Shown: positions 29,401 through 35,177 of the stretch, in pieces
How positions within the stretch are numbered: position 1 is the first letter of the stretch
How the letters are laid out: every line of letters begins with the position of its first letter
Origin: Lineus longissimus
Lineage: Eukaryota; Nemertea; Pilidiophora; Heteronemertea; Lineidae
DNA length: 60,000 bases
Assembly: GCF_910592395.1 (NCBI RefSeq)
Contig: NC_088309.1
Coordinates: 24,432,599-24,492,598, forward strand
Direction: 5' to 3'
Program-made: the position numbers and the translations under genes
The notes under the pieces: model-generated
What the model was told of the DNA's origin: nothing
What the model saw: the letters and a program-made list of their open reading frames with translations, nothing else
Databases searched by the model: none

Positions 29401-30710
29401 AAAGCGCTTCACAACAACGGTCGCTGTATAGGTCTGGGCAGAATCACTCTTTGGAACCGAGAAGCTTCCATGAATTCAACACTAGGTCAGGTACTTGTTA
29501 TCTGCCCATCAAGGAAAGAAATAGATAGGATTTACTTCTTCAGGGTATGTGAGGTTAGTCCTAGTTTGACTTGACATGTAGTGTATGAATATTTCTAACT
29601 CCATTGTTGTGTCATTCACAGGCACTGTGTCACAACTATCAACCCGCGAGTGACTGGACAAATCCAACCAAACACTAACTTTGACAGAAACCAGCAATAT
29701 CCACACGTTGCTAACCAAGGCAGTACTGGTCTTACAGAGGGTGAGGGATGCTACGGATGCAAAAACGGTAATGGCCAAAATGGTAATGGCCAGCAAGGTT
29801 CAGCCGGTCAGGAGTTTGGCGGGACCGGTAATGGTAACTACGGAAATGGAAACTTCAATCCAAATGGTAACTCCAACTATGACTACTACCCGACGCGGCG
29901 TCTGAGGAGCAAGCGAGACACGAGGGAATGGAACAAGGATGAAGTTGAGGACTTCCTTGAAGGCTTTAAGAAACGTCCAGAAGATGACAACAATAACACG
30001 GTAAGGGAAGTCTTTCAAAATGACAGCCAACGTTGCACTTGAAATTGTGTTTTCTCTCACATCAGTTGACAATAATGGAACACCTGCGTTGACAGCCAGC
30101 ACCACGCTACATGTATGGCATCTGTAGTTTCGTTTGTACCCTTAAGCATAGCTGGTGTAACGAAGCAAACTTAGGCTGATGTGGCTGAAGCATTGGGTGG
30201 TAATCCATCAGCTTGCTTGGAGTCGCTGAGTGTAGAAGAAGCCTAATATCTGAAATGCGAAGTAGTTTTTCCCTCCTGACCAGTACCCTGTGTTGTTGAT
30301 TTCAGGAGACCCCAACTAAGCCAAGACATCACCACCGTCACCGCCATCACAAGAAGCAGAAAACAGGCGATGAAAATAACCAAGGTCAAAAAACGCAACA
30401 GAGCAACGCTACTGGTCCTGTCACCTTGGTGTTATACGAACAAGATCTGAAGAAGGATATGTCTCTCATGCGTCTTACCCCAGCTATTAAGATGCTGAAG
30501 TATAAGCTCAAATATGCAATAGTTGCAAAGAACGAGGGTGGTATTTTCAAACTGAAGGCCGACGAGCATGATGTCTTTTCTGTCGTACTAAAAGAAGCCA
30601 TTAAGCGCGGTTTCTATCAAGTTGATATCCTTGGAAGGCCCATCAAGCACAAGGATCGTCATTTACCCGACACTCACTTGGATGTTGAGCTTGATCTGTA
30701 CGTCATTTGA
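1712..30710 (+). CDS. FBN: Fibrillin, 5'-partial, 62 exons in window
   Basis: Large secreted extracellular-matrix glycoprotein that polymerises into microfibrils and, in vertebrates, sequesters LTBP/TGF-beta and BMP complexes. I placed 62 exons using six-cysteine EGF, eight-cysteine TB (CCC core) and hybrid signatures, each bounded by AG and GT (one GC). Nearly all junctions are phase 1; the last two are phase 2 and phase 0. The joined frame is 8,729 nt, encoding 2,908 residues and a TGA at 30708-30710. I count 42 calcium-binding EGF (D-x-D/N-E), 5 other EGF, 7 TB and 2 hybrid domains. Human fibrillin-1 has 47 EGF in total and 2,871 residues (from memory). The start codon, signal peptide, N-terminal unique domain and EGF1 are not in the window. 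LTBP is excluded by the long uninterrupted cbEGF arrays, the nine-cysteine hybrid 1 and the asprosin-like tail. Exact edges of a few exons (6676-6840, 28592-28732) are less certain. Confidence 0.96.
3033..3072 (+). repeat. (GGT)n microsatellite followed by a G run
   Basis: About thirteen GGT units in the intron before hybrid domain 1, followed by a T run and an uninterrupted run of 13 G (3088-3100). Likely length-polymorphic, and the G run could form a quadruplex. Confidence 0.95.
3301..3498 (+). CDS. FBN: Fibrillin exon: hybrid domain 1
   Basis: Single exon of 66 codons starting DFRTGPC and ending near DSNKQCV. It contains nine cysteines, including the odd one in the GVTC motif (TGC at 3372-3374). 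Vertebrate fibrillin hybrid 1 likewise has nine, one of them unpaired and implicated in LTBP binding. [14 protein letters not shown] and PCRRGF match the vertebrate domain closely, which makes this the best single marker that the gene is a fibrillin. Confidence 0.95.
3724..3849 (+). CDS. FBN: Fibrillin exon: cbEGF after hybrid 1
   Basis: A 126-nt phase 1-1 exon starting [12 protein letters not shown]. It carries the calcium motif and the hydroxylatable Asn/aromatic pair ([10 protein letters not shown]). It corresponds to the vertebrate EGF that follows hybrid 1. The next intron (3850-5692) is the longest in the gene part seen here, about 1.8 kb, with no recognisable exon in it. Confidence 0.94.
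5693..5821 (+). CDS. FBN: Fibrillin exon: EGF lacking calcium motif, before TB1
   Basis: A 129-nt phase 1-1 exon with six cysteines, reading [17 protein letters not shown] and [16 protein letters not shown]. The human counterpart here is a calcium-binding EGF (from memory). In this gene the D-x-D/N-E start is replaced by G-E-T-C and the first inter-cysteine loop is Ala-rich. The acceptor is tggtatttttag and the donor is gtaagt. Confidence 0.9.
6141..6840 (+). CDS. FBN: Fibrillin exons: TB1 plus acidic Thr/Pro/Lys linker
   Basis: Exon 6141-6287 carries TB1 cysteines 1-7, with DCCC and CESC. Exon 6676-6840 carries the eighth (YYRVC) and then a linker rich in Gly, Asp, Thr, Pro and Lys ([12 protein letters not shown]), ending in RGD at 6831-6839. 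The linker takes the place of the proline-rich segment of vertebrate fibrillin-1. The donor at 6841 is weak (gttagc), while an in-frame stronger site (gtaaac) lies at 6751. Skipping 6751-6840 would keep the frame and remove 30 residues, so alternative splicing is possible. Confidence 0.85.
7375..7472. repeat. Imperfect inverted repeat in a fibrillin intron
   Basis: Arms 7375-7401 and 7446-7472 are reverse complements over 27 bases with two mismatches (ATGAATAAAG...). The spacer is 44 bases. No flanking duplication is visible. It may be a small foldback element in the intron between TB1/linker and the next EGF. Confidence 0.75.
7722..11140 (+). CDS. FBN: Fibrillin exons: one EGF and five cbEGF before TB2
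   Basis: Exons 7722-7847 ([16 protein letters not shown], no calcium motif), 8220-8345, 9223-9345, 10061-10186, 10560-10682 and 11012-11140 (cbEGF). All are phase 1-1. Vertebrate fibrillin-1 has one EGF and four cbEGF in this interval, so one cbEGF is extra here, probably that of 8220-8345. Two domains begin DKNEC, an allowed variant of the calcium motif. Donors are gtaagt, gtatgt, gtaaga or gtatga. Confidence 0.94.
11376..11600 (+). CDS. FBN: Fibrillin exon: TB2, unsplit
   Basis: A 225-nt exon encoding all eight TB cysteines: GYC, GQC, TCCC, PQC, KLC, KLC. A longer loop ([15 protein letters not shown]) separates the CCC core from cysteine 6. Every other TB in the gene is divided by a phase 1 intron after the C-P-x-x-G-T/S motif; here that intron is absent. 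In vertebrates TB2 lies near the binding region of BMP prodomains and LTBPs. Confidence 0.94.
11775..12826 (+). CDS. FBN: Fibrillin exons: three cbEGF between TB2 and hybrid 2
   Basis: Exons 11775-11900 ([12 protein letters not shown]), 12156-12281 ([12 protein letters not shown]) and 12698-12826 ([12 protein letters not shown]). All carry the calcium motif and phase 1-1 borders. The number equals that in human fibrillin-1. Confidence 0.95.
13118..13756 (+). CDS. FBN: Fibrillin exons: hybrid domain 2
   Basis: Exon 13118-13252 ([28 protein letters not shown]) and a 48-nt exon 13709-13756 (SDCPKGF, SSCV). Together they have eight cysteines: a CC pair instead of the TB CCC, and an EGF-like second half. 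The order hybrid 2, one cbEGF, TB3 is diagnostic of fibrillins. The intron between the two exons contains a 77/83-nt tandem duplication. Confidence 0.94.
13371..13530 (+). repeat. Tandem duplication, 77/83-nt unit, hybrid 2 intron
   Basis: Two head-to-tail copies, 13371-13447 and 13448-13530. They are identical apart from a 6-nt insertion (CCCAGT) in the second. The near-identity indicates a recent duplication. Confidence 0.95.
13898..14023 (+). CDS. FBN: Fibrillin exon: cbEGF between hybrid 2 and TB3
   Basis: A 126-nt phase 1-1 exon, [12 protein letters not shown] and [11 protein letters not shown] single cbEGF in this position matches vertebrate fibrillins. Confidence 0.95.
14225..14721 (+). 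CDS. FBN: Fibrillin exons: TB3 and first cbEGF of the 12-domain array
   Basis: Exon 14225-14371 carries cysteines 1-7 of TB3 ([14 protein letters not shown]). Exon 14512-14721 carries its last cysteine (EYKKLC) and a 20-odd residue spacer, and continues without an intron into cb[15 protein letters not shown]. The spacer-plus-cbEGF layout is the same in vertebrates. No RGD occurs in this TB. Confidence 0.94.
15132..18515 (+). CDS. FBN: Fibrillin exons: remaining eleven cbEGF of the long array
   Basis: Exons 15132-15257, 15519-15644, 15919-16167 (two domains), 16528-16653, 16939-17067, 17231-17353, 17633-17755, 17900-18025 and 18267-18515 (two domains). With the cbEGF of 14512-14721 this makes twelve between TB3 and TB4, the vertebrate number. 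Details are conserved domain by domain, for example the MMM run near the end of the 15132 domain and the GDGF motif in 17231 and 17633. In 17231 the sequence reads FRGDGF, creating an RGD at 17329-17337. In humans the long cbEGF array is the central 'neonatal Marfan' region. Confidence 0.95.
15746..15810. repeat. Inverted repeat in a cbEGF intron
   Basis: GTACGTGATATTGCCA at 15746-15761 is the reverse complement, with one mismatch, of 15795-15810. Outside the arms CGCCACRT-type sequence also pairs with an offset (TCGCCACGTCA on the left, GATGTGGCGAT on the right). It looks like a decayed foldback. Confidence 0.7.
18684..19091 (+). CDS. FBN: Fibrillin exons: TB4
   Basis: Exon 18684-18851 ([25 protein letters not shown]) and exon 19023-19091 ([12 protein letters not shown], then TIILE). 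The second half is almost the vertebrate sequence. The first half lacks the integrin-binding RGD that vertebrate fibrillin TB4 carries between cysteines 1 and 2; here that loop reads [10 protein letters not shown]. Confidence 0.94.
19304..19933 (+). CDS. FBN: Fibrillin exons: two cbEGF between TB4 and TB5
   Basis: Exons 19304-19429 ([12 protein letters not shown]) and 19805-19933 ([12 protein letters not shown], with an extra Gly in CGAGGTC). The pair matches the vertebrate count. Confidence 0.95.
20345..20791 (+). CDS. FBN: Fibrillin exons: TB5
   Basis: Exon 20345-20512 ([28 protein letters not shown]) and exon 20720-20791 (DYEKQC and a spacer [10 protein letters not shown]). Eight cysteines are split after the LSGT motif, as in the other TB domains. 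The vertebrate TB5 also begins D-M-R, so the position is orthologous. Vertebrate TB5 binds heparan sulphate and carries stiff-skin/short-stature mutations. Confidence 0.94.
21022..23399 (+). CDS. FBN: Fibrillin exons: seven cbEGF between TB5 and TB6
   Basis: Exons 21022-21147, 21305-21433, 21673-21795, 22124-22246, 22460-22588, 22916-23041 and 23277-23399. Each encodes one cbEGF with a D-x-D/N-E start and a PGS(Y/F) or similar turn. Seven domains equals the vertebrate number. Donors are gtaagt, gtgagt, gtaggt, gtaaaa and gtatgt. Confidence 0.95.
23589..24016 (+). CDS. FBN: Fibrillin exons: TB6
   Basis: Exon 23589-23744 ([29 protein letters not shown]) and exon 23954-24016 ([19 protein letters not shown]). 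Eight cysteines, split by a phase 1 intron after CPEPNE. The short second exon matches the vertebrate TB6 end in layout. Confidence 0.93.
24140..25504 (+). CDS. FBN: Fibrillin exons: five cbEGF between TB6 and TB7
   Basis: Exons 24140-24265, 24525-24644, 24776-24898, 25079-25201 and 25379-25504. The first reads [12 protein letters not shown] and the second CGNGTC, as in the vertebrate domain at this position. The third has CAFRC, as in human fibrillin-1. Donor 24899 is gtgggt, slightly off consensus. Five domains equals the vertebrate number. Confidence 0.95.
25863..26337 (+). CDS. FBN: Fibrillin exons: TB7 with RGD
   Basis: Exon 25863-26015 ([31 protein letters not shown]) and exon 26284-26337 ([11 protein letters not shown]). 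The loop between cysteines 2 and 3 contains CVSRGDN, with RGD at 25916-25924. Vertebrate TB7 has no RGD there as far as I recall. This is the best candidate for the integrin-binding loop of this fibrillin. Confidence 0.94.
26571..28732 (+). CDS. FBN: Fibrillin exons: six cbEGF after TB7
   Basis: Exons 26571-26696, 27023-27145, 27314-27436, 27690-27818, 28121-28240 and 28592-28732. The fifth contains YWNQC, shared with human fibrillin-1 (QWNQC). The third ends at a GC donor (gcaagt at 27437). The sixth is extended past its last cysteine by a short GPSGVGQ segment and ends at gtatgt. Vertebrates have seven cbEGF here; the seventh corresponds to the degenerate EGF of the next exon. Confidence 0.94.
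29073..29217 (+). CDS. FBN: Fibrillin exon: degenerate last EGF, Gly/Gln-rich
   Basis: An exon of 145 nt entering in phase 1 and leaving in phase 2; the last cysteine (GQG/HCV) is completed by the next exon. It has six cysteines, but the calcium motif is gone. The start is a Gly run (LGGGGGR) before DSC, and the loop before cysteine 4 reads [13 protein letters not shown]. The end, [13 protein letters not shown], matches the last vertebrate cbEGF, which establishes the correspondence. Confidence 0.9.
29622..30000 (+). CDS. FBN: Fibrillin exon: C-terminal tail with CYxC motif and furin site
   Basis: A 379-nt exon, entering in phase 2 and ending in phase 0. It completes the last EGF (HCV) and continues into a C-terminal unique region. 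A CYGCKNG motif corresponds to the vertebrate fibrillin CYECKING motif. A Gly/Asn-rich low-complexity stretch ([15 protein letters not shown]) follows, then RRLRSKR ending at 29916, a strong furin/PACE consensus where the C-terminal propeptide is expected to be released. After the site comes an acidic segment (EDDNNNT) up to the donor gtaagg. Confidence 0.93.
29917..30710 (+). CDS. FBN: Asprosin-like fibrillin C-terminal propeptide
   Basis: Codons 29917-30000 and the last exon 30306-30710 encode 162 residues after RSKR, against 140 in human asprosin. The first part holds a basic, histidine-rich tract ([14 protein letters not shown]). The second part aligns with the human domain over its length: [16 protein letters not shown] compares with LLPALTTLTNHNRYLI, and NEGGIFKL with NEDGFFKI. 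In vertebrates the propeptide blocks premature assembly and, once released, acts as the hormone asprosin. Any hormonal role here is unproven. The stop is TGA. Confidence 0.92.
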
Positions 30711-31670
30711 GGATACTGGTAAACAGTCCAAAGACTTTGTTAAGGATGTATTCACAGTTAACAAGCATAATGATAAAATTATGAACTAGTATTGTGAATT
30801 TATGTCTGATGCATCAAACATGTTACTACTTAATGCTCAACGATTTAAATCACAATCTCTGTGTCTTCCACTATAAATGTCACTACATCTTGTTTGTATT
30901 TAATGAGTTAATGCCAGGATAAGTTTTAACGACAGATATGATTGGCAACTCACACTTGACTGTGTCGATGATTTTTACAAATGTACAGAATGAATGCTTA
31001 GAAAATTTCCAAAAAATGTAGTTAGTTTTCGCGTATTATACTTCAGTCTTGTATTGCACATTCATACAATGTGAATTCGATTTCATTATAGCAATTGTAT
31101 CAATAATTTGATGGTGTTGGCCTGACCTTGCCGAGAATGTTTGCTGGGCAGTGCGACATACTGTAGTTCTAGCGGTGCTCAACCATACTCTACCATTATG
31201 AACACGATACTTTATGAACACGACACTGTATGTGCTCTATCAAAGGCGCCAGGCAATCTTTTGCAATCTTATGCATGCATGGTGAGATTAGTTTAAAATC
31301 ATAACGTTAATTTCAACTTCTTGATTAAACAAAGTTCCTAGACCATAATCATGATAAGTACACAGTGTAGGGACATGCCCCTTTAATTGAGCAGACACAG
31401 CGTGGTTCAATCGAAGATCAATCCCAATAACCAGGTAGTTTGGGGGTTCTGATGCAGTTTTAAAGTAGCTTAGAATGTAGTTTAGGATACTTAGATAATA
31501 CTGCAACAACCCTCCCCTGGCGTGGCCCTTCACAGGGGCATGGGGTATTCCATCTGATCATAGTCACTTCAACACTCATCAAGCTGTCAAGCTATGCAAA
31601 AGTGTATAAACTATGTTTGTATATGTCTTTTAAAAATGTACTCCAGAGTGAATAAAATAATACTTTTAAA
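30711..31670 (+). other. Fibrillin 3' untranslated region
   Basis: About 950 nt of AT-rich sequence with no open frame of note. The first AATAAA after the stop is at 31651-31656, within aataaaataa, so I place the transcript end shortly after it. The end coordinate is approximate. Confidence 0.6.
31651..31656 (+). terminator. Candidate polyadenylation signal AATAAA
   Basis: The only canonical AATAAA found between the fibrillin stop codon and the convergent gene. It is the likely cleavage/polyadenylation signal of the fibrillin transcript. Confidence 0.6.
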
Positions 31671-31945
31671 ATCATACACCAGATAAGTTCGGCTGTACAT
31701 GTTGTATTTCTACTGGTAACAGGCTACCAGTGCTGTAAACTCGTTTATGGAGGCAGCATTGTCTTGCATTTGTTTAGTCGATACACTTCAATTCTAAACC
31801 GTCTTCGTTTTCGAAGTAAGAAATCTTGAGTAACGTCACAGATGGTTGAAACTGGTTCAAAAAAGGGTCCTTTCGAAAGGTTTCGCACTCAAGTTCAAAT
31901 GCACTGAACTGTATTTAATGGAGTACATACTCGACTTTGGAGAGC

Positions 31946-33290
31946 CTACTCCATGTCCTTCAAAATGTGTGTGACATCAATAAGGTTTGTAGTTTGAACA
32001 GAGTCGTTTTGTGGGGTATCTGTCGATTTTGATGTACCCATCTCAATCAACTGGGCATTTTTTGTGTCTGCTTCAGATTGTGAGGCGTCTTGAGACTTAG
32101 GATCTGGAAGATTGGGTCTCCAAAACGCCCACCATTTATCTATTAGGGGGACGTCGGGTTTCTCTTCAGTCTCTGTGTTTGTCGTGTCGAGAGTTGGAGA
32201 ATGAGCATCTGAAGTCTTCTCTTCACGATCTTCAGGTGCCTGACTGCACCCCTGGTTTATCTGCCCTGTGTTGTCGATATCAACAGTGTGATGCTGGGAC
32301 ATGGGCTCCATGAATTCCTTTGGTGGGAGACAGACCATCAGTTCGCTGGCAAAGACCATCAGCATGATACAGCAACAGAAGCAAGCTGTTGCAATAAACT
32401 CGAGGAATATGCTGGTGTAGAATACGGCCTGGAATGAAGAAAAAATAGACAGATGCAGAATGCTATGCTGAGGTCAACCAGGGCTCTGAACTAGCTGCAG
32501 ATGTGGTGGGTCTGCGGTATCAACTTTAACTTTAACTTTAGCTTATTGCATGTACTCGGTATGAGTTTGCTGAGATAACTTTAAGTTAAAGTTCCTACAA
32601 AGCTAATAATTTGTTTTAGACAACCAGGCCTTTGTGTGAACAAAAGTTTGGTCCTCGGGAGAATCAGTCTTGCCTTCCCTCGATGACGGATATAGAAACA
32701 AAAGGCTTCAAATGTACAACACATTTCCAGGACTTGGTCTCTCTGTCACAACCGTACGAGGCTTTACATGTGCTTACCCATTTGTTCTGATGTTTAGCAA
32801 TGGCTAATCCTCGCAAGACAATCTGAAAAAGAAATGAATAATTGCAATATCGAAGATTGTTGCCATTTGGGGACCGACGAAACTTATGAAGACAAAGTCA
32901 CAACCAGAAGGCAAGTCTAGGCGCGTAAATTTTTGGTTCTGGTTCGTCTCCGCTAGGCTCTTCATTTCTCAGATGCGCAAACCTCATGAAGACTATCATT
33001 TGTCTTACCTGTGCTATAGTCATGCCAACAGCAAGTGGGCACATCACCAGCATAGCAATGGCAATACCTTTCGAAGCAATCTTCGTTGTGGCGACACACC
33101 AGCGCGTCTGGTTGAACCCCGCAATACACCCAAGGATTCCAACGGTCAGGGAGACGACGAAAGCAACGCCGAATTCAAGCTCGCCGATGCCAGGGCTCAA
33201 AGGGACAGGGGTGACCATGAGATTGGTTATCGCTGCGACGATCAAGATGATCCCGGGGATTTTCGAGACGGGGCTTATGTGTCGCCGTGG
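31946..33290 (-). CDS. Second four-helix unit and C-tail of the MS4A-like protein
   Basis: Helices 5-7 lie in exon 33431-33009: SKIPGIILIVAAITNL, then EFGVAFVVSLTVGILGC, then PLAVGMTIAQ at the exon end. The 45-nt exon 32822-32778 encodes IVLRGLAIAKHQNKW. Helix 8 (FYTSIFLEFIATACFCCC) opens the last exon, 32428-31946. Both units break at the same two places (after A-Q, then after a 15-16 codon mini-exon), all in phase 0. The tail of about 130 residues has no cysteine-rich or enzymatic motif. Confidence 0.75.
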
Positions 33291-35177
33291 TTCATTGTCT
33301 ATGCCGGAGAGATGAGATCGGGCCCGCCAGCACGTGAATATGACCCGCCCCACTTGTCGTATTAGTGCGATGGTGGCTAGAAAGCACATGGCAGCCACGA
33401 GGACGAGGAGGATGTTGAGAATGTAAACCAGCTGAAAAAAAGAACGGTGGCAATAGGAAGAATCGTGTTAAACTATCAATTTTGCACTTTAGTTATCAAA
33501 TGTTTAAGGTCCTGCTGATATGTTAGCCCACATTTTCCTATAGGCATGGTAGTAGCCCGTCTTTGAGCTAGATTCCAAAGGTAAGTCAGATTGCACCTGG
33601 CAGCAAAACTATTGTCAGTTTATTTGAAGAGCTCCGTCGAAAATTTAGCAGCGGCATCAACTGACTTGGAAAGGACTTGGCCGTAACAATAAATCGTACT
33701 GTACTGTCATTTTGTATTTCACTCACCCCATCTTTTGTGTGTCCAAAATTTATGTTACATAACCGGGGCACTATCTGAAGAGAAGAAAAGTGAGTGACTT
33801 AATAAGAATCGACCAATCGACACTTGTAAATGGGCCGATATGTTTGTATCGAAAAACAAGTTTCTTATCATCAATTTCCGAGGCCAAAATGTTGCAAACG
33901 AACCCTTAGACATTTCAGATAAATCTGGGAATGACCTTTAAAGGCCCTGTTCCACTCAGCGTTTTCCGCGGCGGTCACTGCGACGGGAACACTTCACTCG
34001 ACCCAAGCTGTTATTTGGTCTTTCAGTTGCATGTATTGCTTTTGTCCTGTTGGCAGTGAATAGCGACCAAAATACCCCCTGGGACCGACGAATGTTGTTT
34101 TCCCGTGGCAGCGACCACACTGGAAAGCGACCTAGTGGAATCGTATCAGAGAAACTTACCTGAGCAACGGCCATACCAGCTACCAGGGATGACATAATAG
34201 CACACGTGATGCCGAATCCATTTTGTCGCCTGACATTTTTCTGCGGGAATCCGACCAAACAACCCAGAAGGCCTCCACTGGCATACACAAGGAAGGCTAC
34301 GTAAAACTCTATGGCATATTTCCCGACGTGGACAGAAAAAGAAAGGCACAACATATTTATTGTGGCCGCCGTTATGAGAAGTCCGCCCGGTATCTTGGCA
34401 CTTGGGCGGTAGAAGTCACTTTTGTATCTAAGTACCAAGACTTCGTTTTCGTTGGTTCCTTGTGATGGAGGGTTGATAAAGGAAGGCTGGCCATTCGCGA
34501 GTGCTTTGATATTTTCAGTTGTGGTTTGTGGCGGGTCGGCATCACCATTCTCCCCTGACTTCGAATCGTCGTCGCCATCGTTATTTCCTTCTGTTTCTGT
34601 TTCCTGTCCCACATCATCTGCGCCATCTTTATTAGTTGTATCTAAAATTACAAAGCGCCTTTTGATTTCGCACCAGAAAGGCCAATCGCATTGGAATACA
34701 CAAATTACATTTTGTGCGCATGTCGGGGAAATTTCCCAACTTATACCCGCGATTTCCAGGCCCCGAAATCCGTATACATGTATATTGTAAGCTCGATAAT
34801 TTCAAGATGGCTGCTGGGTTCGCCATCTTTGATTTCGAATCGCGAAGAATGAGAGTAGACTAGACTACTGATGGGCCGGAGATGGGCTTATGATTGATGA
34901 TGCCAGCGAGTACGACGGTGGTGTAACAATTATGTACGAGGATGAGCGTCCATCAGAGTCCATTTTACATGCGCTTTCAAGTGTGTGCTATTGATGATCA
35001 CGAGTTTCTATAAAAACCATACATCGTCATACAATAGGGAATGCCTAGTTTTCTTCGGTGAGTCCAGTAACGGAATCTACTACGTCAAACTCAACTATTA
35101 AAGGTGGATAATCACTCACCCTTTTTTGTATCCTCTGGATCCTCTTTCATCCCCAGTAACTCGCGTATCCGCAACAT
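31946..35177 (-). CDS. MS4A/CD20-like membrane protein, internally duplicated (8 TM)
   Basis: Six exons on the minus strand: 35177-35120 (start ATG, MLRIRELLGMKEDPEDTKK), 34641-34160, 33774-33727, 33431-33009, 32822-32778 and 32428-31946 (stop TAG). The total is 1,539 nt, 512 residues. The first junction is phase 1 and all others phase 0. An acidic N-terminal tail (GDDDSKSGENGDAD) precedes a four-helix unit, roughly residues 101-220. After a short basic linker comes a second, similar unit (residues 252-380), then a hydrophilic Ser/Thr/Asp-rich tail beginning near KWWAFWRP. Helix spacing, the G-x-LGC-x-x-GF motif in helix 2 and the EF-IA helix 4 resemble the MS4A/CD20 tetraspan superfamily, but the assignment is by eye. 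Function is unknown; MS4A proteins act as receptor adaptors or ion-channel-like subunits. The gene converges tail-to-tail on fibrillin. Confidence 0.8.
33201..34641 (-). CDS. First four-helix unit of the MS4A-like protein
   Basis: Exon 34641-34160 holds helices 1-3: AKIPGGLLITAATINML, then EFYVAFLVYASGGLLGCLVG, then SSLVAGMAVAQ at the exon end. The 48-nt exon 33774-33727 encodes IVPRLCNINFGHTKDG. Helix 4 (LVYILNILLVLVAAM) opens exon 33431-33009. The low boundary given is approximate because that exon also starts unit two. Confidence 0.75.

Noticed and set aside
1712-30710. LTBP or another EGF-rich matrix protein instead of fibrillin
   Set aside because: Two hybrid domains, seven TB domains, twelve- and seven-domain cbEGF arrays and the furin/asprosin tail fit only fibrillin.
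32886-33365. 159-codon open frame on the plus strand
   Set aside because: It is antisense to the MS4A-like exon 33009-33431, whose splice sites, phases and membrane helices support the minus strand.
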